This document shows, one piece after another, positions 1 through 9,330 of a DNA stretch of 64,000 nucleotides. The notes beneath the pieces were generated by a model. It did not search any database. It worked only from the letters and a program-made list of their open reading frames with translations, and was not told the origin of the DNA. Both the position numbers and the translations under genes were made by a program. Origin of the DNA: Chryseobacterium jejuense (lineage in GTDB: Bacteria > Bacteroidota > Bacteroidia > Flavobacteriales > Weeksellaceae); assembly GCF_900100075.1 (NCBI RefSeq), contig NZ_FNEG01000005.1:310001-374000 (forward strand). The letters are read 5' to 3'. Position 1 is the first letter of the stretch; every line of letters starts with the position of its first letter.

Positions 1-771
1 GTATAAAATTTCATCAATCTGGAATGAGGCTGTAATAGTCTCTATTAAAACTGTAGCCTTAATAGTTCCTTGTGGAATTCCCAGATATTCCTGAGCAAAG
101 ACAAATACTTCATTCCACCATCTTGCTTCTTTATAATGTTCTAATTTTGGAAGATAAAAGTATGGGCCACTTCCCTTTTCTAAAAGGTTTTTCACATTTC
201 TGAAAAAGTAAATTCCAAAGTCTGTCAATGATCCTGATGCTTCTTCATCATTAATTTTAATATGCTTTTCAGGAAGATGTAATCCTCTTGGTCTTACCAA
301 TAAAACAGCTGTCTTTTCATTGAGTTTATAAGCCTTTCCTGCTTCGTTGACAAAATCTATGGTTCTGTTAATCGCATCGGAAAGATTAATTTGTCCTTCC
401 ATCCCATTTTCCCAGGTTGGTGAGCTGCTATCTTCAAAATCTGCCATGAAGGTAAAGGCTCCGGAATTCAGAGCGTTGATAATCATTTTACGATCAACCG
501 GGCCTGTAATTTCTACTCTTCTGTCCAGCAAATCTTCTGGTAATGGTGCACATACCCAATTACCATTCCTGACCTCTTCTGTCTCCTTCAGAAATTTCGG
601 AAGATTCCCCTGATCGAATTCTTTTTGCGTTTTTTTTCGTTCTTCTAAAAGATCTACTCTTTTTTGATTGAATTTCTGATGAAGCGCTATTAAAAAATCT
701 ATCAAATCGGGAGTGAAAATTTCTTCAAACTGCTTCTTGGCCGTAATTTTTAATTGAGTCTTGGTTTCCAT
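1..771 (-). CDS. aceB: Malate synthase, N-terminal part (gene runs off the left edge)
   Basis: Malate synthase condenses glyoxylate with acetyl-CoA to malate in the glyoxylate bypass. Translating the minus strand from the ATG at 771 gives 257 codons without a stop, open to the window edge, so the C-terminal half is missing. Recognisable malate synthase A segments are [19 protein letters not shown], the MADFEDS stretch, [24 protein letters not shown] and [13 protein letters not shown] near the edge. It is transcribed divergently from an ScfR/RamB-type regulator whose relatives control glyoxylate and propionate genes, which supports the call. The intergenic region (772-897) holds two inverted repeats. 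The identification is firm; aceA probably lies beyond the edge, but that is inference. Confidence 0.93.
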   Translation of the reverse strand, partial: METKTQLKITAKKQFEEIFTPDLIDFLIALHQKFNQKRVDLLEERKKTQKEFDQGNLPKFLKETEEVRNGNWVCAPLPEDLLDRRVEITGPVDRKMIINALNSGAFTFMADFEDSSSPTWENGMEGQINLSDAINRTIDFVNEAGKAYKLNEKTAVLLVRPRGLHLPEKHIKINDEEASGSLTDFGIYFFRNVKNLLEKGSGPYFYLPKLEHYKEARWWNEVFVFAQEYLGIPQGTIKATVLIETITASFQIDEILY

Positions 772-826
772 AACATATTGATTTTGTGACTTGATGTTAC
801 AAACATAAACAAAAATTTTCACAAAC

Positions 827-840
827 AGCGAACGTTCGCT
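827..840. promoter_or_regulatory. 14-bp perfect palindrome, candidate operator between aceB and the regulator
   Basis: The sequence AGCGAACGTTCGCT is its own reverse complement. It lies 56 bp upstream of the aceB start and 58 bp upstream of the regulator start. It shares GCGAA/TTCGC arms with the second inverted repeat at 861-876. Inference: binding site for the adjacent ScfR-type regulator. Confidence 0.55.
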
Positions 841-860
841 AATTTTTTCAAAAAATTATT

Positions 861-876
861 ATGCGAATAATCGCAT
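861..876. promoter_or_regulatory. Inverted repeat ATGCGA-N4-TCGCAT, candidate operator
   Basis: Perfect 6-bp arms separated by ATAA. It sits immediately upstream of a TATATTTG element (886-893) that matches the Bacteroidota -7 consensus TAnnTTTG. The ATG at 898 follows only 4 nt later, so the regulator mRNA may be nearly leaderless. A protein bound here would overlap the promoter, consistent with autoregulation (inference). Confidence 0.5.
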
Positions 877-897
877 CTATTTATTTATATTTGAGTA

Positions 898-2370
898 ATG
901 AATTCAGAAAGCGATTATATCAAAACAGTTTTCGGGCTAAAACTGAAGCAGCAGAGACAAAAGAAAAATTGGTCTCTACAGGATCTTGCTGTAAAAACCG
1001 GATTATCAAAATCTTACCTTAATGAGATTGAAAATGGAAAAAAATATCCGAAACATGATAAAATCATTCAGCTTTCTGAAGCTCTGAACTGCACTTTTGA
1101 TGACCTGGTTTCTACAAAACTGGATAAAAGTCTTGCTCCATTTAATGAAATTCTACAATCCGATTTCTTCAAAGAAGTTCCATTGGAATTATTCGGAATC
1201 AACAAAAATAACCTCATCAGTATTATCAGCGATGCGCCTAAAAAAGTAACGGCTTTCATTAATGCACTGATAGAAATTTCTCAGAACTATAATCTTGGAA
1301 AGGAAAGGTTCTACTTTGCAGTTTTGAGATCATTCCAGGAGTTATATGACAATTATTTCCCGGAAATTGAAGATAAGGTAAGTCAGTTTACCGAAGAAAA
1401 CCATCTTCAAATTGATAAAAATTTAAAGTCTGATATTCTGGAGCGAATTCTTACAGAGAATTTCAATTATACGATTCAGTCTGAAGATTTTGAAAGTTAT
1501 GGAACACTGAACAACCTAAGATCTCTGTTTATTCCGGAAAAAAAATTACTACTTCTGAATAAAAAGCTTGAAAAGGATCAGAAAACATTTATTCTGGCTA
1601 AAGAAATAGGGTTCAACGTTTTGGAATTAAAAGTTCGCCCTACCACATATTCCTGGCTTGATTTCGGAAGCTTTGAGGAAATCTTGAATAATTTCTATGC
1701 TTCTTATTTTGCAGGAGCGTTATTAATATCAAAGGAACCTGCCATTGAAAAAACTTCAGAATTTTTCCAGCAAAATACATGGAATCCTGAGAACTTTGCC
1801 AGCCTTATCAATAGTTTCACAGATTCACCGGAAACATTCTATTATCGTCTGACTAACATCCTTTCTGCGGAAATGGGAATTAAGGATTTGTTTTATTTAT
1901 GTTTGGTTAAAAAGAAAGGTTCAGAAAAAATTCAAATTTTAAAGGAGCTGCACCTTAATCATCAACAGGCCCCTCATGCCAATGCTATGAATGAGCATTA
2001 CTGCAGAAGATGGATTGCCGTGAAAAACCTTCATCATTTAAAGGAAAATGAAACGCTGACAGATGCCCAAATTTCTCATTATAAAGATCAGGGAATAAGC
2101 TATCTGGTTATTTCTACTTCTCAGAAAAATCCTTTTTCTGATGGCAGCAACAGAAGTTATTGTCTTGGCATTTTATTGAACTCGCAAACGATAAAAAAAA
2201 TCAGTTTTATAAAATCTCCATCGTTAGAAACTATCAATGTGGGAGTAACCTGCGAATCCTGCAGTATCCCGGATTGTGAGGTAAGACAGGCTCCTCCGGT
2301 ACGATTGGAAAAAGAACATTTCAATCTTAGTATGAAGAATGCTATTGAGAAGATAAAAAAGGATTTTTGA
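898..2370 (+). CDS. XRE-family regulator of ScfR/RamB type (short-chain fatty acyl regulator)
   Basis: 490 residues. An N-terminal HTH_XRE domain (about residues 10-65, with SLQDLAVKTGLSKSYLNEIE) is followed by a long helical ligand-binding region of the IrrE/DUF2083 kind and a C-terminal cysteine cluster, CESCSIPDCEVR (C452, C455, C460). That layout is known from RamB, PrpR and ScfR proteins, which sense acyl-CoA-type metabolites and control acetate, glyoxylate and propionate metabolism. It is divergent from aceB, and the two inverted repeats between them are likely targets. The HExxH motif of IrrE proteases is not evident, so a purely regulatory role is expected. The family call is good; the ligand and regulon are inferred. 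Confidence 0.8.
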   Translation: MNSESDYIKTVFGLKLKQQRQKKNWSLQDLAVKTGLSKSYLNEIENGKKYPKHDKIIQLSEALNCTFDDLVSTKLDKSLAPFNEILQSDFFKEVPLELFGINKNNLISIISDAPKKVTAFINALIEISQNYNLGKERFYFAVLRSFQELYDNYFPEIEDKVSQFTEENHLQIDKNLKSDILERILTENFNYTIQSEDFESYGTLNNLRSLFIPEKKLLLLNKKLEKDQKTFILAKEIGFNVLELKVRPTTYSWLDFGSFEEILNNFYASYFAGALLISKEPAIEKTSEFFQQNTWNPENFASLINSFTDSPETFYYRLTNILSAEMGIKDLFYLCLVKKKGSEKIQILKELHLNHQQAPHANAMNEHYCRRWIAVKNLHHLKENETLTDAQISHYKDQGISYLVISTSQKNPFSDGSNRSYCLGILLNSQTIKKISFIKSPSLETINVGVTCESCSIPDCEVRQAPPVRLEKEHFNLSMKNAIEKIKKDF

Positions 2371-2438
2371 GTTTAAAAGATTGAGTGTTTGAGAGTAAAG
2401 ATTAAAAAACTATTTTATATCTTAGTAAAAACACACTT

Positions 2439-3092
2439 ATGATATTAGACCTACTCTTTCCCAACCGATGTCTTCATTGTAATAGAATTATTGAAGCAGA
2501 TCTTTTGGTTTGTGATCTATGCTTCGGACAAATTCATTTTACGCACTATGACTATTCCAAAAATAATCCGGTTAAAGAACAATGTAAGCTTTCGTTTCCT
2601 GTTGAGAATACTTACGCTCTTATTCAGTTTGAAGAGGATAGTTTAAGCAGGAAAATCATTCATGAACTAAAATACAGTAACAGAGAAATCACCGGAAAAA
2701 TTCTTGCAGAATGGACTATTGAACGATTGGATTTCAGAGAACTGAGACCTGATCTTTTGTTAAGTGTACCTCTTCATCCCAAAAAACAGAGAGAAAGAGG
2801 TTATAATCAACTTCATTTATATACAGAAGTTCTTTCAAAATATTATGAAATTCCGTTTGATCATCAATTAATCAAGAGAAACTATTATTCTAAAGCCCAA
2901 GCCTTAAAAGACAAGAAACACAGACTGGAAACTATTAATACATTTTCTCTCACTAAACCTATTACAGGAAAACATATCCTTATCATTGATGATGTTTTTA
3001 CAACAGGAACTACTGTTTCATCCATTGCCTGGGAAATTTTAAATGCCGGAGATAACAAAGTGAGTGTACTGGTGATGGCAATGGACGTGTAA
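2439..3092 (+). CDS. ComF-family phosphoribosyltransferase-like protein
   Basis: 217 residues. An N-terminal zinc-ribbon-like cysteine pattern (CLHCNRIIEADLLVCDLCFG, residues about 11-30) is followed by a type I phosphoribosyltransferase fold ending in the PRPP loop ILIIDDVFTTGTTVSS. The segment VPLHPKKQRERGYNQ is characteristic of ComF/GntX proteins. In naturally competent bacteria ComF works in the cytosol during DNA uptake; the enzymatic role is unsettled. It starts 68 bp after the regulator and may be cotranscribed. No other competence gene is visible nearby. Confidence 0.88.
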   Translation: MILDLLFPNRCLHCNRIIEADLLVCDLCFGQIHFTHYDYSKNNPVKEQCKLSFPVENTYALIQFEEDSLSRKIIHELKYSNREITGKILAEWTIERLDFRELRPDLLLSVPLHPKKQRERGYNQLHLYTEVLSKYYEIPFDHQLIKRNYYSKAQALKDKKHRLETINTFSLTKPITGKHILIIDDVFTTGTTVSSIAWEILNAGDNKVSVLVMAMDV

Positions 3093-3194
3093 ACAAATTC
3101 AATCAGATTATCCTTTTAATCCTAAATTTTTCAGCATAATTCTTCGTTTTTGTGTTCCAATTCTTTTGCTTAATTTTCCGGAAAACAAATAATC

Positions 3195-3881
3195 ATGCCG
3201 AATTTGGTCTTATTACACGGAGCTTTAGGTCATTCTGAAATATTTAATTCTTACCTGAATAGTCTTTCCGTCTATTTTACGATTCATACTCCTTTATTTT
3301 CAGGACATGGAGATAATGAACTTCCTGCAGATGGAATCAGTATAGAAAAATACACTCATGAATTAGCGGAATATTGTACTGAGAACAATCTAAAGGATGT
3401 ATATTTTCTTGGACACAGCATGGGTGGTTATGTTGCCCTTTGTTATGCTATGAAACATCCAGAAAATGTCAATTCTATTATGACTTTGGGAACAAAATTC
3501 GATTGGACTGAGGAGCAGGCTTTAAAAGAAAGCAAAATGCTTAATCCGGATATTATTCTTGAAAAAATTCCTCAATATGCTCAGCTTTTAGAGAAACAAC
3601 ATGGTCTAAAATGGAAGCAATTACTTTCTGCTATTGCTGATTTAATGATTGATCTCGGAAAAAAACCACCGCTGAAAGATCATCTTGCTTCTATAGATAC
3701 TCCTGTTCAGATCATGGTAGGAGATAAAGATAATATGGTAACACTTGAGGAAAGTGCTCATGTTTACAGAAGCCTGCCTAATGCAAAATTGGCCGTACTT
3801 CCTGAGACAAAACATCCCATGGATAAAGTACGACCAAATTTATTATTGAATTTAATAAAAGACTTCTGGAATCTTTCTTAA
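3195..3881 (+). CDS. Alpha/beta-fold hydrolase
   Basis: 228 residues, cytosolic (no signal peptide). The nucleophile elbow GHSMGG places the catalytic serine at S75; GDKDNMV (D179) and TKHPMDK (H207) supply the probable acid and histidine. The oxyanion-side motif LLHGALGH lies near the N-terminus. The substrate cannot be read from sequence; the family includes esterases, lipases and C-C hydrolases. It converges with upp, with only 1 bp between the stop codons and no clear terminator. Confidence 0.85.
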   Translation: MPNLVLLHGALGHSEIFNSYLNSLSVYFTIHTPLFSGHGDNELPADGISIEKYTHELAEYCTENNLKDVYFLGHSMGGYVALCYAMKHPENVNSIMTLGTKFDWTEEQALKESKMLNPDIILEKIPQYAQLLEKQHGLKWKQLLSAIADLMIDLGKKPPLKDHLASIDTPVQIMVGDKDNMVTLEESAHVYRSLPNAKLAVLPETKHPMDKVRPNLLLNLIKDFWNLS

Positions 3882-3882
3882 A

Positions 3883-4533
3883 TTATCGTTGAAGTTTTTC
3901 TCCGTAACTTAAGTCTCCGGCGTCACCTAATCCTGGTGTAATGTATCCTTTTGATGTTAAGTTTTCATCAATAGCTCCTACCCAGATATGAGCATCAGGA
4001 TATGCATTTTGAACGGTTTCAACACCTTGTCTTGAAGCAATGGCTGCTACAATGTGAAGCTGAGTTGGATTGCCGTTAGTTAATAGATCTTTAATGGCTT
4101 CAATCAGGGAAGCTCCGGTTGCCAGCATGGGATCTGCTACAATCAAAGGCCTCCCTTCAATGCTTGGGCAAGTCAGATAATCCTGCTTAATAGAGAAATA
4201 ATCATTAGCATCGTGTTTTCTGTAAGCTGCCACGAAACCACAATCTGCTCTGTCAAGATAATTAAGAATTCCTTCAAATAATGGAACTCCAGCTCTTAAA
4301 ATGGTTGTAATTACTGGTTGTACTGCAATTTCCCTGCTTTTAATGGTATCTAAAGGAGTTTGGATTTCAACATCTCTTACTTCCAATCCTTTACTGATTT
4401 CAAAGGCCGCAATTTCTCCGATTCTTTCCATATTTCTTCGGAATCTCATTCGGTCATGCTGAACCTGAACGTTTCGAAGTTCATTAATCCATTCATTAAC
4501 AAGGGAAAAGTTTTGCGATAAAATAGTAAGCAT
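3883..4533 (-). CDS. upp: Uracil phosphoribosyltransferase
   Basis: 216 residues, the usual length. It converts uracil plus PRPP to UMP in pyrimidine salvage. The PRPP-binding loop VADPMLATGAS and the family-specific C-terminal uracil-binding stretch GYITPGLGDAGDLSYG are present. A minus-strand TAATTTTG element at 4578-4585 (read as CAAAATTA on the plus strand) fits a Bacteroidota -7 box about 45 bp upstream of the start. Single-gene unit, divergent from the peptide synthetase gene. Confidence 0.96.
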   Translation of the reverse strand: MLTILSQNFSLVNEWINELRNVQVQHDRMRFRRNMERIGEIAAFEISKGLEVRDVEIQTPLDTIKSREIAVQPVITTILRAGVPLFEGILNYLDRADCGFVAAYRKHDANDYFSIKQDYLTCPSIEGRPLIVADPMLATGASLIEAIKDLLTNGNPTQLHIVAAIASRQGVETVQNAYPDAHIWVGAIDENLTSKGYITPGLGDAGDLSYGEKLQR

Positions 4534-4673
4534 GAAGATTTTAGGTTTTAATTACAGTTAGTAAACATTAATTATTGCAAAATTACAACTAAAAAACGAA
4601 TCCGCAGATTGAACATGAACAGAAATAAGCTATATTTATATAATTTCCCTAACACCAATATTTTATTTTTTTA

Positions 4674-7600
4674 ATGATGAAAAGCCTGATTTTAGGAAAA
4701 ATCAGTCCAGAGTTTATAAAAGATGAAACTCTGCCTGAATTACTGGTTCCCACCTTTGAAAAATATAAGGACAAAACTGCCTTTATATTTAAGGATAAAA
4801 AAATTTCTTACGCTGAACTCGACAGCTGGAGCAATGCTATCGCCTTCCAATTGCAAAGCGAGGGTGTACAACCTGGCGACCGCGTAGGAGTCTGGCATCC
4901 ACGAAGTCTTGAACTTCCCGTTGCCATACTTGGTATTTTAAAAGCGGGAGCTTCTTACATCCCTCTGGACAGGGAAATGCCGGAAGACAGAATAAAAAAA
5001 GTTTTTACTGATATTAATGTTAAAACTTATTTTTCAGATACGGATGCTCACATCCACTGTCAGCCATTAGCAATTCCTCCTCAACCCAAAGAAATTATTC
5101 CTTGCCCTAATGTTAATCCTAATCCGGATAACTGGGCGTATGTTTTATTTACTTCCGGAAGTACAGGAAACCCTAAAGGAATTCCTATTTCCCACAGGAA
5201 CATATGCCATCTGATACGTTCTGAGCAGGATTTCATAGGGATAAAAGATACAGATATTGTTTATCAGGGGTTCTCTGTCTCTTTCGACATGTGGTGTGAA
5301 GAAGTTTGGATCAGCCTGTTTGCCGGAGCTACTATCTGGATTGCGGATGCTACTACTGTAAAAGCAATTGATGAACTTAGTGATGTTTTAACAGAAAATA
5401 AAATCACAGTACTTCACGCTGTTCCCAGTATTTTAGCTATTATTGATGAAGTTCCTGCCATCAGGTTTATAAATACAGGTGGAGAAGCTTGTACCAAACA
5501 GGTTCAGGAAAAGTGGGCAAAGCCTTACAGAATATTTATCAATAGCTACGGTCCTACAGAAACCACAGTTTCATCCAATATGATTAAACTGAACAGTCAG
5601 GAAGAACTTACCATTGGTCCCCCTCTTCCCAATTATCATATTGCTGTTGTTGATGAAAACATGCATATTCTTCCAAGAGGAGAACGTGGTGAAATGATTA
5701 TTTCCGGACCGGGAGTAAGCAATGGATATTTTAACCTTCCGGAACTTACTGAACAAAAATTTCTTTCCAATCCTTTTCCGGAACTTCCCGGAGATAAAAT
5801 CTATAGAACTGGAGATGCTGTTGTCATAAGAGAAAATGGGTTTATTGATTTTCAAGGAAGAATAGATGACCAAATTAAGCTCCGAGGCTACAGAATTGAA
5901 CTTGGAGAGATAGAAACCCGCCTGAACCAGCTCCAGGATGTTTCTTCTGCTGCAGTAGCTGTAAAAGAGGATTCTAATGGACAAGGACAGCTTGTAGGGT
6001 ACGCTGTTATGAGCAATGATATTTCATTTGAGGAAAATGAAATGAGAAAAGAACTGGCTAAGTTTCTAGCTCCCTATATGGTTCCTATTTCCATTATCCA
6101 AATGAAGGAAATGCCAAGAATGCCAAGTGGTAAGATCGATAGAAAACGACTTCCTATTCCTGAAAGCTTTACAGTTCATGAAAAAAATGATAACATTAAG
6201 ATAGACACTGATGCTCCTGTAGAAGAAAGATTGTTACAAACACTGAAATGGGTATTTCCAGGAAAAGACATTAATCTGAATCAGGATTTCTTTATAGATC
6301 TTGGTGGACATTCATTACTTGCCGCTACTTTGATATCCCATTTACGTCAAAAAGCAGGAATTCCAACCGCCTCATTAAAGGAGATTTACGAAAACCGCCC
6401 TTTATCTGCTTATTCGGAATGTCTTAAAAATAAGCAATCCCAACAAGCTTCAAACCATGAACCTTTCCACAAGGTTTCAACATTACAGTATATCGCCTGT
6501 AATATTGCTCAGACCCTAAGTTTACTGGTGGTATTTGCTCTGTTGAGTATTCAGATATTCTTCCCTTATTTAAGCTATTATTATTTCCAGCTTAATGGAT
6601 ATGGGCTGCATTATGCTTTATTAAGTGCATTTTTATTGTATACTTTAATTCCACCGGTATACTCTCTTATTATTGTTTTGACCAAATGGCTGGTGATAGG
6701 AAAGATCAAGGAAGGAGATTATCCACTTTGGGGCTGGTATTATTTCAGATGGTGGCTATGGAAAACTATGAAGAGATTAATGCCTTCCGAATTCATTGTA
6801 GAAACCCCTTTATATCCAAAATATTTAAAATTATTGGGAGTAAAAGTACATCCAAGTGCCCAATTAAGTTTATTACCCATTGCTGCTGAAGACCTTGTTA
6901 CAATTGATGAAAATGTAAATTCAAGTTCGGGATGCAGTATAGACAATGCTTCTGTTGAAAATGGTATTTTAAAGATAAGAAAAGTACATATCAAAGCTCA
7001 TTCTTACCTGGGATCTTCGGCTATTGTTTGTGGAGACACGGTTATTGAAGAATTTGGAGAACTTCAGGATCTAAGCTGTCTGAATGAAGGAGAAAAAATC
7101 GGATTTGGTGAGGTATGGAATGGCAGTCCTGCAGAAAAGGTAAGGGTAAAAACGGGAGAAGAAATCGAGGTTCCTACTTTATCTTCAGCAGCAAAGAGAA
7201 ACAGATATTCATTATTATACTCATGTTCTTTATTTTTCTTTCCGCTTCTGATTGTTTTACCCCTGGCACCTACACTTTATACTCTGTATTATCTGGATGA
7301 CCGCTCCTCTGACTATAGCTTTTATTACCTGTGGCAGGCTCCAATACTCTCTACTGTATATATTTTACTGTTTATAGCTGTCGTGAGTATTCTTACGAGA
7401 ATGTTACAGTATAACATGAAACCTGGAATCTATCCGGTATATAGTTTCACCTATTATCGAAAATGGATCAAGGATCAGATCTTTAATTTATCGCTTATTA
7501 TTGTGCATCCCCTTTTTGCATCCATTTATATCAGCAAATTTTATAGAATGATGGGAGCAAAAGTGGGTAAAAACTCAGAAATATCTACAGCCAGTGATGT

Positions 7601-8594
7601 TTCTCACCATCTTCTGGAAATTGGTGAAGGCTCTTTTATTGCTGATGCAGTTATTCTGGGAGAGCATGATGTAAGAAATGAGAAATTAATTTTATCCAAA
7701 ACAACGATTGGAAACAATAGTTTTGTAGGAAACAGCGGACTTATTCCGCAAGGATATGAACTTGGTGATAATATGCTGATTGGGGTATTGAGTAAAGCAC
7801 CTTCTGAGGAACAGCTTAAAAATTCTTCTGAAAGAGACTGGTTCGGATCACCTCCAATTGGTCTTCCATCCAGACAGAAATCAGAGGGGTTTCAGGATAA
7901 TCTTACCTATAATCCTCCGTTCCGCCTTAAACTGGCAAGGGCGATTGTAGAAGGCATAAGAATCATCCTTCCACAAACCGTAGTTATTATATGCAGTGTA
8001 TTGTTTATTGCCTATACAAGTACTTATCTGGAAGGAAAAATCCATTACCTTTTATTACTTGCTCCTTTTTATTATCTTGGAATTGTTGCTCTACCCTCTT
8101 TTTTCTTTACGGTATTACTCAAATGGATATTTATAGGAAAATATAAGAAAACGGAAATGCCTATGTATAGCCTGAAAGTATGGCTAAGTGAAGGAATTAC
8201 CACGATCTATGAAGCTCTTCCCGTTCTATTCTTTCTTGACTTTCTCCGTGGTACAGGATGGCTTCCGTTCTTTATGCGATTTTTGGGAGTGAAAATCGGA
8301 AAAAAAGTATGGCTTAACACGACTGACATTACAGAGTTTGACATGGTATCCATTGGTGATGAATCTATGCTGAATGAAGATTGTGGACCTCAAACACACC
8401 TTTTTGAAGACCGAATCATGAAAGTAGGAAGTGTGAAAATCGGAAGCCAAACAACAATCAATTCCAGAACCATTATACTATACGATAGTGAAATAGGAAA
8501 TAATGTTAACATTGCTCCTCTTTCACTGGTGATGAAAGGAGAAGTTCTTTCTGATAATACTTCCTGGTATGGAAGTCCTTTGAGAGGAAAATAA
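4674..8594 (+). CDS. Pls/PosA-type stand-alone nonribosomal peptide synthetase (A-PCP-membrane/LbH)
   Basis: 1306 residues. Adenylation domain (about 20-500) with LFTSGSTGNPKG, NSYGPTETTV, YRTGD, GRIDDQIKLRGYRIELGEIE and PSGKIDRKRLP. Carrier domain with phosphopantetheine serine S547 in DLGGHSLL. The rest alternates membrane segments with hexapeptide-rich left-handed beta-helix blocks (around 700-800, 950-1050 and 1220-1300). This layout is the one seen in epsilon-poly-lysine synthetase-like proteins (TIGR02353 terminal region), where the membrane part couples amino acids without a condensation domain. FDMWCEEVW is a normal A4 region with the aspartate that binds the substrate amine, so an amino acid substrate is likely; which one is unknown. 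No phosphopantetheinyl transferase gene is adjacent. Two ATGs stand in tandem at 4674/4677. Confidence 0.85.
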   Translation: MMKSLILGKISPEFIKDETLPELLVPTFEKYKDKTAFIFKDKKISYAELDSWSNAIAFQLQSEGVQPGDRVGVWHPRSLELPVAILGILKAGASYIPLDREMPEDRIKKVFTDINVKTYFSDTDAHIHCQPLAIPPQPKEIIPCPNVNPNPDNWAYVLFTSGSTGNPKGIPISHRNICHLIRSEQDFIGIKDTDIVYQGFSVSFDMWCEEVWISLFAGATIWIADATTVKAIDELSDVLTENKITVLHAVPSILAIIDEVPAIRFINTGGEACTKQVQEKWAKPYRIFINSYGPTETTVSSNMIKLNSQEELTIGPPLPNYHIAVVDENMHILPRGERGEMIISGPGVSNGYFNLPELTEQKFLSNPFPELPGDKIYRTGDAVVIRENGFIDFQGRIDDQIKLRGYRIELGEIETRLNQLQDVSSAAVAVKEDSNGQGQLVGYAVMSNDISFEENEMRKELAKFLAPYMVPISIIQMKEMPRMPSGKIDRKRLPIPESFTVHEKNDNIKIDTDAPVEERLLQTLKWVFPGKDINLNQDFFIDLGGHSLLAATLISHLRQKAGIPTASLKEIYENRPLSAYSECLKNKQSQQASNHEPFHKVSTLQYIACNIAQTLSLLVVFALLSIQIFFPYLSYYYFQLNGYGLHYALLSAFLLYTLIPPVYSLIIVLTKWLVIGKIKEGDYPLWGWYYFRWWLWKTMKRLMPSEFIVETPLYPKYLKLLGVKVHPSAQLSLLPIAAEDLVTIDENVNSSSGCSIDNASVENGILKIRKVHIKAHSYLGSSAIVCGDTVIEEFGELQDLSCLNEGEKIGFGEVWNGSPAEKVRVKTGEEIEVPTLSSAAKRNRYSLLYSCSLFFFPLLIVLPLAPTLYTLYYLDDRSSDYSFYYLWQAPILSTVYILLFIAVVSILTRMLQYNMKPGIYPVYSFTYYRKWIKDQIFNLSLIIVHPLFASIYISKFYRMMGAKVGKNSEISTASDVSHHLLEIGEGSFIADAVILGEHDVRNEKLILSKTTIGNNSFVGNSGLIPQGYELGDNMLIGVLSKAPSEEQLKNSSERDWFGSPPIGLPSRQKSEGFQDNLTYNPPFRLKLARAIVEGIRIILPQTVVIICSVLFIAYTSTYLEGKIHYLLLLAPFYYLGIVALPSFFFTVLLKWIFIGKYKKTEMPMYSLKVWLSEGITTIYEALPVLFFLDFLRGTGWLPFFMRFLGVKIGKKVWLNTTDITEFDMVSIGDESMLNEDCGPQTHLFEDRIMKVGSVKIGSQTTINSRTIILYDSEIGNNVNIAPLSLVMKGEVLSDNTSWYGSPLRGK

Positions 8595-8718
8595 ATAAGC
8601 AGTAAGATGGGAGATGAAATTTTTAAAAATTCAAAAGAAAAATAGCCATCATTTCATTAATAAATTTCTGATAGAAACTTTCAATTCCTTCTTCCAAACC
8701 TAAAAAAACAACACCATT

Positions 8719-9201
8719 ATGAATTATTCCATTAAAAAAATAAAGATCACAGAAAATCTATCGATTGTAGATGAGTTGGTAGGTGAACTTCATGTTTCTG
8801 AAAAAGATATGAATGATAAAACCGCTGATTGGGGCCAAATTCGGGACAATTATCTCCAATTTATGGCAGACTGTGAAGAAGAAAATGATGGTACCTTTCT
8901 CATTGCTGAAGCTGATGGAAAAGCTATAGGATTTCTATTTGGATACATTGACGAAAAAGATGAAAGTAATTTTGAACAGGGAGATGGTGATGACCTCTAT
9001 GTTTCTGAAGGATATGTGAAAAAAGAATACAGAAAGCAAGGGATCTACTCTGCCCTCAATACAACTTTCGAAGAAACTTATTCTGACTATAAAATCCGAA
9101 AAATATACCGTTTTACGCTTTGCAACAATGATACCATGCAGCGTTGGCTGGCTTCACAGGGCTATCGTCCCGTAAGGCTGGTTTATGAAAAATGGTTGTG
9201 A
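8719..9201 (+). CDS. GNAT-family N-acetyltransferase
   Basis: 160 residues, no signal peptide. The GNAT core is visible: FLIAEADGKAIGFLFGYI (strands 2-3), then LYVSEGYVKKEYRKQGIYSALN (strand 4 and the acetyl-CoA pyrophosphate loop, here RKQGIY), ending in a short C-terminal lobe with YRPVRLVYEKWL. The substrate is unknown. It lies 124 bp after the peptide synthetase and could be cotranscribed; an acetyltransferase that modifies the synthetase product is possible but only a guess. Ends at a bidirectional terminator shared with der. Confidence 0.82.
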   Translation: MNYSIKKIKITENLSIVDELVGELHVSEKDMNDKTADWGQIRDNYLQFMADCEEENDGTFLIAEADGKAIGFLFGYIDEKDESNFEQGDGDDLYVSEGYVKKEYRKQGIYSALNTTFEETYSDYKIRKIYRFTLCNNDTMQRWLASQGYRPVRLVYEKWL

Positions 9202-9281
9202 TAAAAAGAGAGAAAGGCGGAAGCTTCTACTCCACGGTAAAGATTATTATAACCACTTGTATTCAATAAGTGATTTAAAAT

Positions 9282-9315
9282 AAAAAATCTGGTAAGTTTC
9301 CTTACCAGATTTTTT
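9282..9315. terminator. Bidirectional rho-independent terminator
   Basis: Perfect 15-bp arms (AAAAAATCTGGTAAG and its complement) around a TTTC loop. The A-tract and T-tract make it functional in both directions, serving the GNAT gene and the convergent der gene. Confidence 0.9.
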
Positions 9316-9330
9316 ATGAATAATGTTCTT

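Noticed and set aside
347..613. 88-codon plus-strand ORF at the left edge
   Set aside because: Antisense to malate synthase, whose conserved motifs are all on the minus strand.
5571..5984. 137-codon ORF antisense to the peptide synthetase
   Set aside because: Lies wholly inside a strongly supported adenylation domain; a shadow of its codon bias.
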